Positions 45,899-56,470 of a stretch of 64,000 bases of DNA are shown here, in pieces. The stretch's first letter is position 1. Each line of letters begins with the position of its first letter. Origin of the DNA: Tilletiopsis washingtonensis (Eukaryota > Basidiomycota > Exobasidiomycetes > Entylomatales); the NCBI RefSeq assembly GCF_003144115.1, contig NW_020312022.1, forward strand, positions 1 to 64,000, written 5' to 3'. The position numbers and the translations under genes are program-made. The notes below the pieces were generated by a model, which did not search any database, was not told where the DNA came from, and saw only the letters and a list, made by a program, of their open reading frames with translations.

Positions 45899-47803
45899 TC
45901 ACCGGCGCGGCACACCGCCCCGGCCGCGTCCTCGCATTGCCCGCTGCGCGGTGCCCGGCGGCAGGGGCTTTTGGTTGGGATTCGGCTGTTGCATGCGGGT
46001 CAGTGACGGTCACGGCAAGACAGTGCCGCGCGACTCACGCGCTCGCTCTGCTCGTTCTTGATCGTCTCATCGACGGAAAGAATCAAGCATGCAGCCTCTG
46101 CCGCCGAGCCCAGCGCATTGATCTTGATCAGCGCCGGCTCCCAAACGTGGCGCTCCATGTTGTCTGCAACGCTCTCCGTCTCGATGTCGACACCCTCCCA
46201 CTGGTGGCCCTGCGCGTGGCGCATGCGCAGCTTGTTCAGCAGGTCAGTCGCATCGAAGCCGGCATTGTCGCACAGCTGCCGCGGGATGCACTCGAGCGCC
46301 TTGGCAAATGCAGCAATGATGAGCTGCTGCTTGCCCTCGACGGTGCGTGCGTGCTCGCGCAGGTAGCGCGACACCTCCATCTGCGGCGAGCCATCAGCAA
46401 CGCGCCTGCCAGTCGAGACTCGGCTCAACTCACCTCGGTAGCGCCGCCGCCCGCCACGACCTGGTTGTTCTTGATGGCACGCTTCACCACCATGATCGAG
46501 TCGTGCAGCGAGCGCTCCACCTCGGCGATGAACTGCTCGGCGCCGCCGCGCAGGATGAGCGTGCACGTCTTGGCCTGCGGGCAGCCCTCAAAGATGTTGA
46601 AGCGCTCGCCGCCAATTTGCCGCTCGTCGAAGCGCGCGCACTGGCCGAGGTGCTTGTCCTCAATGTCCGAGCACGTCGACTGCACGGCGCCGCCCACCGC
46701 CTGCGTCACGCGCCGCAGGTCATCAGCCGCCACGCGGCCAGCGCAGAAGATGTCACGGTCGGCAAAGTACTGCGTCGCCAGGTCGCCGATCGGCAGCTTC
46801 GAGAGCACCACCTTGGCGCCGGTCTTGACGATGGCCTCGAGCTTGGCGTAGATGATCTGCCACTCGGCATCGACGATAGCCTGGTACTCGGACACCTCGT
46901 TGATGCGCACCTCGGCGTTGTCCTTCTCCGCCTTGAGCTCCAGCTCGACGTTGAGGCAGAGGATCTTCGGGTCGACGAACGACTTTGGCTGCTGCTCGAA
47001 GCCGGCGTATGCAAACGTCTTCTTGAACGCGACACCCTGGATCAGCAGCGAGTCCTGCATGGCGCCACCGGGCACCTTCTTGACGCCGATCAGGCCCTCG
47101 TCCAGGTCCTCCTGGTCCAGCACAGCGACAGCGTCCACCACCATCTTGGTGAAGAAGTCGCGCTGCGCCGAGATGAGCTTCGAGTTCATGCTCGTGCCGG
47201 CGCACTTCTGCAGCAGATCTCGGAAGGCGCTGCGGAGAGCGTCAGCCATGCGTCGCGCGCCGCACACGCTGCGTGCTGACTCACACAGGGTCCGACTTGT
47301 CGATAGTCACGGCCATGTCGCGGACCTTGGCGATAGCCTGCGCGGGACGTCAGCACCAGCGGCACAGAGGCACGGCACACACTCACAAGCTGTGCAGCCT
47401 TGCGGAAGCCCTTGATGAGTACGTGCGGGCTGACGCCCTCCTCGATGAAGGGGCGCGCCTCCTTGAGCATCTCGCCGGCCAGCAGCACGACGCTGGTGGT
47501 GCCGTCGCCGACCTCTGCGTCCTGCGCGCGCGCAATGTCGACGAGCGTCTTGGCGGCGGGGTGCACAATGTCGAGCAGCTTGAGGATGGTGGCGCCGTCG
47601 TTGCTGATGGTGGCGTCGCCGCGCTCCGACACGATGAGCTTGTCCATGCCGCGCGGGCCGAGCGTCGAGGCGACGCAGGCGACGATGCTGAGGCAGGCGC
47701 CGATGTTGCTCAGCAGCTGGCCGGTGCCCTGCGACGTGTCGGTGCCCTCGCGCAGCACGATGACCTGCGGCTGCATCATGCCGAGGCGGTTGCCCTGCGA
47801 CAT
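45899..47803 (-). CDS. CCT7: Chaperonin TRiC/CCT subunit eta
   Basis: One of eight subunits of the cytosolic chaperonin that folds actin and tubulin. The N terminus [20 protein letters not shown] with [20 protein letters not shown] is the eta form. The ATPase signature is present: [20 protein letters not shown] and [20 protein letters not shown]. Later blocks are [20 protein letters not shown] with AGGGATE, and the hinge region [20 protein letters not shown]. The last exon, after a junction at EQSER, encodes a Gly/Arg-rich tail ending [11 protein letters not shown]. Four or five short introns. Normal length for the family. Confidence 0.95.
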
Positions 47804-48052
47804 GCTGGGCGTGTGAGTGTGGGTGGTGAGGGTGGAGAGTGGTGGTGGGCCGCAGCGGTGCCGCTGCGAGCATCCGGCCGAGGTGTCAGTGCGCGCGCCG
47901 CTCCGCCAGACGCGCCGCCGCCTGCGAAGCTCGAAGACGCGCACCGGCGCTCATCGGCCGACGCGCGTGGGAACACGCGCTGCCCGCCCGAGTCCCGCGG
48001 CAGCGCACCCTGTGCCAACCCTCCCTTCCCTCTCACCACCACTCCGCTCAGC

Positions 48053-50800
48053 ATGGCCTCGCCGCCACCTGCGCCGCTCTTCAAGAAGCGCCGCGCACGT
48101 CCTGCAGGCGCGGGCGCCGCGGCGTCGGCGGCATCGGCCGGCGCCTCGCAGGCTGCCACGCGCCGCCCGGCCGACGATGATGAGGACGCCGACGAGGGCC
48201 CCGCCGTGGTTGTCCGCTCGCGCACCACGGCGGCCGGTACTCCGGCAGCAGGCGGCGCACCCAAGAAGGAGCGCAGCAAGGGCCTGCGCGATGCGGCGCT
48301 GCGGCCCACTGTCACAGGCGACGAGGCGGACGAGCGGGAAGAGGTGAGTGGCATGCCTCAGGGGGACGTATGGCAGATGCATCGCAGGTCGTCGCTTGTC
48401 AGCAGGGCCATTGGGACGTGCACCTTCCCTGCGAGCTTGCACTGACATCTCTCTGTCAGGCATTCACACTCAGGCGCTCTGCGCTCGCTCAGGCGGCTCG
48501 CTCTAGCCTCTCTTCACTGCCCGAGCAAAGCGCAGCAGGGCCGTCTACGCCGTCTGCCTACACCCCAGCAGCCCTTGCCGCCCTGAAGGCTTCAACGCCG
48601 ACGCTCTCACGTGTCGCATCGCACAACGGCAACGGTCTGGACGCAGACATGGAGGATGGAGATGCTGCAGGCGCAGGCGAGACGCTTATCCCGAGTGCAG
48701 CCCGCGTCCGCGAGCTCAAGGAGCGGCGGCGCGCGGCAGCTGCTGCGTCGGCCGCTGGCGGAGGCGCGGGACAGCAGGAGGCGGCAGACTTCATTGCGCT
48801 CGGCGAAGGGTCAGAGCCGCATCCAGCCAGCCGGATGATGCGAGAGGAGGACGAAGCCGAGGAGGAAGACGCGTGAGTCCGCCGCCGTTCGCGTGCGTGT
48901 AGCCTGCTCACGCTGCATCGTGCGCAGACATGCTGGCTTCACTGGCTCAGCCGAGCGCATTGCGCTGGGCGACGAGGCGCGCAAAAAGGAGCACAGGCGG
49001 AAACGGCAGGAGCTACGCGAGCTCGTCGAGCAGGATGGCGAAGGTAGCGCAGACAGCCAGGACGAGTGGGAGAAGGCTCAGATGGGACGCATGGGCTTCC
49101 GAGTCAAGGATCGGGTAAGCCTGAGAGCGTGGCCGCGGACTCACTCCGCGAGCTGACGCTCGCTGTCACAGGGACCGTCGCCGTATCGGTCTGCGCCAAT
49201 ACCTGCCGTCGTGCCGCTGCCGACCTTGAGTGGCACGTCCACGCGCCTCTCCATTCGTCTCGTCGAGCTCGACGAGGCAATCTCGTCGCACGAGCGCGTG
49301 CGAGACGACGCCACGCGCGGCATGGCACAGCTCGAGGAGGAGGAGAGTGCGAACAAGGAGCAGGTCGTCAGTGCCGGCGACACGGAGGCCTGGTTCCGCG
49401 AGCTGGATGATTTCGTCCTCAACCTCGCCTCGCTGCTGGAGAAGAAGGTGAGTGGCGCTGCGGCCGCTGACGCTGCGTGATGCTGACGCAATATACTGCA
49501 GGTCCCAGCCCTTGTCGACACTGAGCGCGCTGCAGCCTCGCACCTGGCTGAGCGCGCAAGACTAGTGCAACGGGCGCGCGCCAAGCAGATGGAAGACGAG
49601 CTGGCGCTCTTCCACGGCGTGCCCGAGCTCTCGCTGCTGCCGCCAGTGCCATTACGCGCTGATGCTGAGCCCGACGAGGTCGCCGAAGCGGAGCCAAGTC
49701 CTGGCGACGATGGCGATGCCATGTCAGATACGCGAGCAGCGCGCCGGGAACAGCCGACGCTGGACGATCTCCGTCCGGAGGATCAAGCCGCCTTCGCAAA
49801 AGCATGGCAGGGCATCACCACGCGTCTCGACGAGCTGCTCTCCGACGTGCAGGCGCCCGAATATCGCTCGCCAGCAGCACAGGTCGAGCGGCACGGCACC
49901 CTCGTGCCACACCCGGCCTCGCTCGTCTCGCGCTTCTCCGACTGGCGCACGCGCTACGCCGACGAGTATGCCGGCGCCTGGGGCGGTCTGGCGCTCTCCG
50001 GCGCGTGGGAGTTCTGGGTGCGCAGGGAGATGGGTGCATGGGACGCCCTGCGCTGCGCTGCTGGCGGTGCATCTGGACCGCAAGGACTTGACGCCTTTGA
50101 GTGGCACGCGCAGCTCGGAGCATATGCAGAGGCACAGCCGGAGCCTAGCGGAGGCGACGAAGAGGCGGTCGGCAACGTCGTCAGCACCGTCGTGGTGCCG
50201 CTGCTTGTAGCGCGCGCCGAACGAGGCGCCTACGACCCATGGAGCGAAGTCGAGACACGTGGCGCCATCGAGCTGGCCGAGCAGGTCGGCTACGTGCTCG
50301 AGCGCGACGGCTGGCGCTTCCAGGTGAGTCCGCCTTGGCCGCTTCGAGGTGCACAGCTGACATTCTCGTCTCAGTCTCTCGTTGCCGCCCACATTGCGCC
50401 CTTCCGCACGCACATCGCAGCGCTGCAGGCCTCGCTCGACTCCGCCGTGCTCTATCCGGCACCAGGCTTCCACCCACTCTCTCCGCCCGCACGCCTCTCT
50501 TTCGTGCGCCGCCTCGTGGGCCTGTTGCGCCACCTCGGCCGCTGGAACCGCTACGTCGGGCCAGGCGAGCGTCCGGCCTACGCGCAGACAGTCGACACGC
50601 TGCTGGACCGCCTCATCTGGCCTCTGCTGCAGCAGAGCAGCGACACCGGCGGCAAGGACACCGCGAAAGAGGTGAGTGCTGCGTCAGGCTCCACAGTCGC
50701 TGCCGCTGACCGCCTTTGTACCCAGGTCATGTCTGCAGTGCCGCCGACGCTACTCCCTACTGAGCTCCGCACACGGCTCCTTGCCTACGTCGGGTCGTAA
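48053..50800 (+). CDS. GCFC/PAXBP1-type splicing factor
   Basis: Proteins of the GCF family (PAXBP1/GCFC2) act with the spliceosome, mainly at disassembly. The N terminus MASPPPAPLFKKRRARP is basic, followed by alanine- and acid-rich low complexity. Family-like blocks are FTGSAERIALG and DEWEKAQMGRMGF, then RLSIRLVELDEAISSHERVR and WFRELDDFVLNLASLLEKK. The GCFC domain follows: VSRFSDWRTRYADEYAGAWG and ALSGAWEFWVRREM, then AERGAYDPWSEVETRGAIEL. The end is PTLLPTELRTRLLAYVGS. Seven or so short introns; the block at 48900-49120 is the hardest to splice by eye. Its stop is 56 bases from the convergent SEC5 stop. Confidence 0.8.
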
Positions 50801-50830
50801 TCGATGCATGACGGACACAAGTACAGATGT

Positions 50831-50851
50831 GGGGGGGGGGGGGGGTGGGGG
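50831..50851 (+). repeat. Poly-G tract between convergent genes
   Basis: Fifteen consecutive G residues, one T, then five more G. The tract sits in the 56-base gap between the GCFC-type and SEC5 stop codons. It is the only long homopolymer in the window. Confidence 0.95.
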
Positions 50852-50856
50852 CGTTC

Positions 50857-53800
50857 TCATCGCCGTCGCTCGGACGACGTGCGTATCTCGCTGCTCGAGG
50901 GCGCAGCGCCGGCGCTAGACGGTGCCGAGCCATCGCGGCTGCGTGCGTCGCGCGCCCTCGAGTCTCGCTCCTCGCGCGGGCGGCGGAAGCAAAGAAACTC
51001 CAGCGCCGTTGCCTTGCGGCTCGACACGAGGGTGCGCTTGACGCTCTCCAGCTCGCGCTGCAGCGCCTCGGCCTCGGCCGTGCCGGCGGCGCCGCTGCCG
51101 CGCACGTACTTGCGGCTGATCGTCTCGTAGATCTGCTTGAGCGTGGCCTCGGACTTGGGCGTGACGTACTGCGAGAGCGTCTGGTGCAGGAACTCGATCT
51201 CGAGCGTGGCCTGAGCAAAAGGCGTTAGCAGACGCTCCGCGGCTGGGTCAGGGCGCCGACGCACCTGCAGCATGCCGCCCATGCCGAAGCGCGGGATCTC
51301 GCCAAACGCCTCGAGGATCACGCCGGCGAGGTCGTCGAGGAGCGCCGAGATTGTGCGCTGCACGAGAGGCTTGGCAACAGCCCGCACTTGTGCGTGCACC
51401 TGAACGAGCGAGAGCAGTGCCTCGTAGATGAATGAGTGCACCTCTGCGGAGACGGGCCTGTCAGCACTTTGCTCGCTGCGAACCACGACGCCATCCGCTC
51501 ACCAGCAGGCTTGGGAATGGAGTGCCACGCGATGTCGCTCGAGAGGATGCCCGTCCGGAAGATGTCGGCGATCGCATCGCCCTTGCGCTTGACGAAGTCT
51601 GTGAAGAGAATCTCGTCGAGCTGTTGTGCGACCTCGTCGATGGTCTGTCAAGATCGGGTCAGCCGGGCACAGGATGGGATGGCATGCGGCGGCGCACCTT
51701 GAGGTCCTCGCCCATCTTGACGTTGAACGCGTCCTGGAACTGCTTGGCGAGCGCGGGCACGACGACCTTGTTCAAGTGCTCCAGGTTCGTGACGCTGAGC
51801 AGGATGCGTGTGTCGAGCTCCTGCACGTCAAGCGTCAGGCGCGAGTCTGCGACAACCTTTTGGCTCGTCGTGAGCGCAGGATCGAGCGGATCAAAGTCGG
51901 AGAAGGCAAGGTGCACGAGCCCATCGAGGAAGGCGTAGAGGGCGTCCAGGAAGGCCGCCTTGATGCGCGCAGTGAACTCGGGCGCGATCGCAACGGCGCT
52001 CTGTGCGAGTCGCGTCAGTAGTCGAGCTTTGCACGGGCCCTCGGCACGCTCACGTCTTTGCTTCGCGATGACGTGTCTGCTGTCTCAGACCCGCCAGCGA
52101 TGAAGTACGCTGCGCGCGCGTTGGACTTGTGGAACGTCGAGAGGTCCTTGAGGTACAGCGTGGTAGCCTCAGTGTCCGGGCTCAGCGACCAGTCTTCGAG
52201 CATGAAGAAGAGCTTTGCATCTGTGATGCCAGCGTCAGATGCACTCGCGTTGATGAGCAGCGGCACGTACCGTTCTGCCACAGATGGCACAGCGTCTCGG
52301 TGAAGGTGAAGCGCGTGTTGTTCAGCAGGCCCTTGAGGCTGCTCGGCGTGCTACCGATGCCGAGCGCGGTGAACTCCTTGACCGCCTCGGCCAGCTCGCC
52401 GAGCGTGAGGCGCATGTAGTGCGCGGCAGTGACGCTGCAGCCGTTCTGCGGCACCCACGAGCCGAGCGGCGAGAGCGGCTTGCGCGCCAGCAGCGTCACT
52501 TCGGTGAGGTTGAAGAAGTGCGAGAGCATTGCGATGTAAGCCTCGACGGACTCCGTCGCCCACGCCCGCGCCTGTGCCTGAAGTCCAGGAGCCTGCTCGC
52601 CAGGCGTCAGCTCGGTGCCTTTAATCCTAGACGCCGCACTCACGCGGCTCTTGATCTTGCCCTCCATGTTGTTCTTGCACACGCGCCAGAAGCTGGGCAG
52701 CGTCTGGACGAGTGTCTCAGAGAGGTGGCGCACGAGCTCGTGGATGGCCTGCCACGCCTCGGCACCCAGGCTGCGGTCTGCGCCGGGCACGATCAGCGCC
52801 TGTGGTCCTGGACTGCTGCTTGCTGACGCACCGTAGTTTTGCTCTGCGCGCGACAGCTGCCGCACGCACGCTTGAATGTCCCGCGCCCGGTCCTTGTCAC
52901 CCACGTTCTGGATCGTGGCCACAGTGGCGGCAGCTGTGGGAAGCGATCAGCAGCAGCCTGAGGGCGTGTGACGCGCACTACGCACCCGAGACGCGAGCGT
53001 GATGGCCGTCGAACGACTTGCGCATCAACGTCTTGATGTGCTCGTGCTGCGACTCGAGGAAGATGGACACGGGGTCCTGCTGCGGCTCGAGCTCGAGCAG
53101 GATCCTGGCACGGGTGAGCAGGGCTCCGCGTCAGCGCACCAGCAACACTCACTCGATCGTACGCTCCTGCTCCTCCACGCCGCGCTTGGGCTCGCGCAGC
53201 AGCGCCACGAGGCGCTCACGCATCTCACGCATCGTCTCCTCCACGGCGTCCCAGACCTTGTTGAAAACGCGGCGCTGCTGCGCCTGCTGCTTGGCATTGC
53301 CCTTGCTGCCGTCGGCCGTGTTGAAGGCGAGCAGCTGGCCGGGACGCGCGTCGAGCAGGTACTTGCCCTTCTTGTAGTCGCGCAGCGCCACGTCCCAGCG
53401 CTCGGCGGCGACGGCCTCGCCGAGCGAGCCGGGCAGGTTGAAGAAGAAGCGCGAGCGCTCAAAGACGCCGAGCGTCGAGCGCAGCTTGGCGGCCTTGAGG
53501 TTATTCTCGAGCACAGGCATGAAGACCTGGTCCGCCTTGGCGCTGGCCTGCGCGAGGATTGCCTTGAGCTGCGCCGTGCCGTAGTCGGCATCGGGGCGCA
53601 GCGGGCCCGCGGCGCCGTCGCGCATCTCGCGGAAGACGCCGTCGGTGGTGGCCTTGACGGCGACGAAGCGGTCGAAGTTGTCCTGCACGAGCACCTTGAG
53701 CGCCTCGCTGCGCTGCGCCATGCTCTCCTCGAGGTGCTGCACGGCGCGCGAGAGGTCGGCAAACGTGGCGTCGGGGTGCAGCGTGGAGAGGTAGAGCTTG

Positions 53801-54030
53801 GCGTCGAAGGCCTTGCTCGCCAGCAGCACCTGGGCGCGCACGTCGGGCGCCAGGGCGCGCGACGTGGCCTCGACGTGTGGCCCGCGCAGGCCGAGCGCAT
53901 CGGGCTCGTCGGGCAGCAGCGCGAGCGGCGCGCCGGACGCCGAGGCGGCCGACGAGGCCCAGCGCGTCGGGGTGAGCGTGTCGAGCGAGTAGAGCTTGAG
54001 CAGCTCGGCCTCGTCGGTCTCGAGCGCCAT
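50857..54030 (-). CDS. SEC5: Exocyst complex subunit Sec5
   Basis: A tethering subunit that docks secretory vesicles at the plasma membrane. The start MALETDEAELLKLYSLDTLT is followed by HPDATFADLSRAVQHLEESM, ALKVLVQDNFDRFVAVKATT and LKAAKLRSTLGVFERSRFFF. Next come NLPGSLGEAVAAERWDVALR and DYKKGKYLL. These are the conserved Sec5 N-terminal blocks. The middle has DPVSIFLESQHEHIKTLM and SRVNNMEGKI-like pieces. The C terminus runs through EFLHQTLSQYVTPKSEATLK and IYETISRKYVRG, and ends in an arginine- and serine-rich tail. About eight short introns. The start has a GCCATGGCG-type context. Confidence 0.9.
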
Positions 54031-54470
54031 GGCGGCGGCAGCGCTTGTGCGCAGCGTGGCTGGCGGGCGCTGCAGGTGAGGGGGCCGCAAGGGCAGATGC
54101 AGTGGTGGTGGTGAGAAGGAGAGGAGCGAGCAGACGGCGTACAGGAGGCGCACAGACAGCGAGGCGCAGCTCCGCGCTCTCCGCGGCCCATTCCAGGCAC
54201 GCCGCCTGTCGAGCTGCTGGCCCGTGCACTCCCGCTGCTCGACTTGCTCCCTGCCGCGCTCCACCCGCCTCTTGCCTCTCACTACCACCGCAGCCGCGCC
54301 GCAATCATCACTCCAGGCATCGCCACACCACCTCTCGCCTGTCGATGTGAGCATCGCACGGGCGCCGATCGCATGCACGCTGCACCTCGGACCAGCTCTG
54401 GCACACTCGCGGTCACGCATCGGGTCCGGGTAAAAATGGGATGGTCATTCAGCACAGTACAGCAGCAGCA
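54031..54470. other. SEC5 promoter and 3-prime flank of the GPI-type gene
   Basis: About 440 bases upstream of SEC5 and downstream of the repetitive secreted protein gene, both on the minus strand. No gene or RNA recognised. Confidence 0.5.
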
Positions 54471-56470
54471 CTACAGCAGCACGCCCACGCCGAGCAGCGC
54501 CGAGACGAGCAGCATGGCCGTCGGCGTGCGCAGGCTGAAGGCGGCGTCCTGCTTCGACGTCGACGTCGCCGGCGCCGCCTGCGCCTGCTCGGCCGTGCTG
54601 GGCGGCGCGGCCGTCGCGTTGCTCGTGCTCGACGCCGGCTCGGCGGCAGCAGCGGCGCTGGCGGGCTCAGCAGCGGCACCGGCAGGCTTCTCCTCGGCAG
54701 CGCTGGCGGGCTTCTCGGTGCCGGCGGGCTGCTCAGCTGCGGCACTGGCGGGGGCCTCGCCGGCGGGCTTCTCGGCGCTGGTCTCCGGCGTCGCGGCAGC
54801 CTCCTTGGTGCCCTCGGCGGCCGAGCTGGCCGTCTCCGTGCTGTTCGCGCTCGGCATGGTGTTGACCTCGACGACGCGGATGATCGAGCGGCGCGCGAGC
54901 TGGGCCACGTTCCACGAGCGGCGGCCAGGGGCGTCGTAGCGGCGCGGGTTCACCGAGCGGCGCTCCACGGGCGAGACCATGCGCCGCGGCGGCGCAAAGT
55001 ACTGCGGCTCCGTCGAGCGCTGCTCCGTCTTGCTCGGCGGCGCCGCCGTCGCGTTGGCCGCGGGAGCAGCCTCGGGTGCAGGTGTAGCGGCGGGAGCAGC
55101 CTCGGGTGCAGGTGTAGCGGCGGGAGCAGCCTCGGGTGCAGGCGCATCAGCCTTGGCAGCCTCAGGTGCAGGCGCCGCGGCTGGTGCAGCCTCGCCCGCG
55201 GGCGCAGCAGCAGCGTCCTTGGCCGGTGCGTCTGCAGGCACGGGTGCCGCTGCAAGGGCAGCGTCCGCCTTGGCGTCGATGATGTCGGCCAGCTGCCGCA
55301 GCTCCGTCTGGTTGAGCCCGACGAGGAGCAGGTCGAGCGAAGGAGTGGGCAGCGTGCCGGTCGCGTTCGTGGTGGCCTCGCTGACTGCCGGCGCCGCGGC
55401 CTCGGGAGCTGCGGGCGCCGGTGCGTCGGCGGCAGCAGGTGCCGGAGCCTCAGCAGCAGCAGGCGCCGCTGCCTCTGCTGCTGGCGGCGCTGCGTTGGCG
55501 GCGACTCCGGCATTGGCGCTGCTCACTCCGCTGGTGACGGCACTCACGCCGCGCGTCGAGGTGTACTGGTCGGGCTGCGCCGACGGCTCCTGCGACGCAT
55601 CCACGGGCTTCTGGAGCAGCACGGGGAAGCCATCGACGAAGACGATCTGGCCGGCGTCGAGCTGCGGGCTGCTGGGAGCCGCCGCCACCTGGGGAGTAGC
55701 GGCGGCGCTCTCGTCGGCCTGCTTGGCAGAGCCTGCCGGGCGCGAGTTGTACATGCCGGCGTACGGGTCGGCGGCCAGAGCAGCCGGCGTATCCGTCGAG
55801 CCTGCGGGGGTCGGTGCCGTGGCGCTCTCACCGCTGGCAGGCTTCTCGGCGCTCGACTCGGCTGTGCTCGGAGCGGCCGAGGCTGTCTGGGATCCCGTGC
55901 TGGCAATGAGCGCCGCAATCTCGTCGGCGGTCAGCTCGATCGTCGGAGCGGTGCTGGTCGAGGCTTCCTGCGGCTTCGTCTCGGCGGCCGCAGCAGCGGG
56001 CGCCGGCTCGGACTGCGCGGCGCCACTCTCTTGACGGGCGACGTAGCGGGCAGCGCGAGGACCGTAAAAGCCCATCGGCACGCCGCTGCCCGGCTGGGCG
56101 CGGCCATCTGGCACCTGGCGCAAGCCAGGGTAGCCCCCAGGGTAGCCCGCCGGCACGGCGTTGCCAGCCTCGGCGCGCTCGTTGATCACCTGGCGCGAAC
56201 CGTAGTAGCCGAGTGGGACGGCATTGTTCGATTGGCGGCGCTCGGCCACCTGGCGGGCGCCGTAGTAGCCGCCCGGCACCGCTTCGCCGCGCTGCGAGCG
56301 CACGTCGACGACGACCGGGCCGTACTCGGTGTCGCGGCTGAGAGCGTCGCGTGTCAGCGCCAGCCACGACCGAAGCACTGCGCCGCGACTCACATGACGT
56401 AGCGGGCCTGGGCGCCCGTTGCCGCAATGGCGGCCGTGACGAGGGCGAGGTAGGCGGGAGTGAAGTGCAT
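54471..56470 (-). CDS. Repetitive secreted protein with GPI-type tail and possible Kex2 sites
   Basis: I do not recognise this protein. Exon 1 encodes a signal peptide (MHFTPAYLALVTAAIAATGA) and ends at RYVI; one short intron follows. The next part has four imperfect repeats of 20 to 25 residues built on VPxGYYGxRQV (AVPGGYYGARQV, AVPLGYYGSRQV, a GYPGGYPGLRQV form and VPMGFYGPR). A long alanine-, proline-, glutamate- and serine-rich region contains perfect repeats of APAATPAPEA. Near the C terminus a basic block has five RR pairs in about 45 residues (PPRRMVSPVERRSVNPRR and beyond). The protein ends in a hydrophobic stretch, TAMLLVSALLGVGVLL, after small residues, as in GPI-anchored proteins. 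The layout suggests a cell wall or secreted, proteolytically processed protein. Confidence 0.8.
55057..55145 (-). repeat. 30-base minisatellite in the secreted protein gene
   Basis: Three units of 30 bases, GCGGGAGCAGCCTCGGGTGC plus ten bases, are identical or nearly so. They encode APAATPAPEA repeats in the protein on the minus strand. Such repeats commonly vary in number between strains. Confidence 0.9.
56030..56290 (-). repeat. Four imperfect coding repeats (VPxGYYGxRQV)
   Basis: Degenerate repeats of about 60 to 75 bases in the N-terminal coding part of the secreted protein gene. The third carries a doubled GYPG piece. They differ in DNA but keep the same peptide core, which suggests selection on the peptide. 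Confidence 0.75.
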
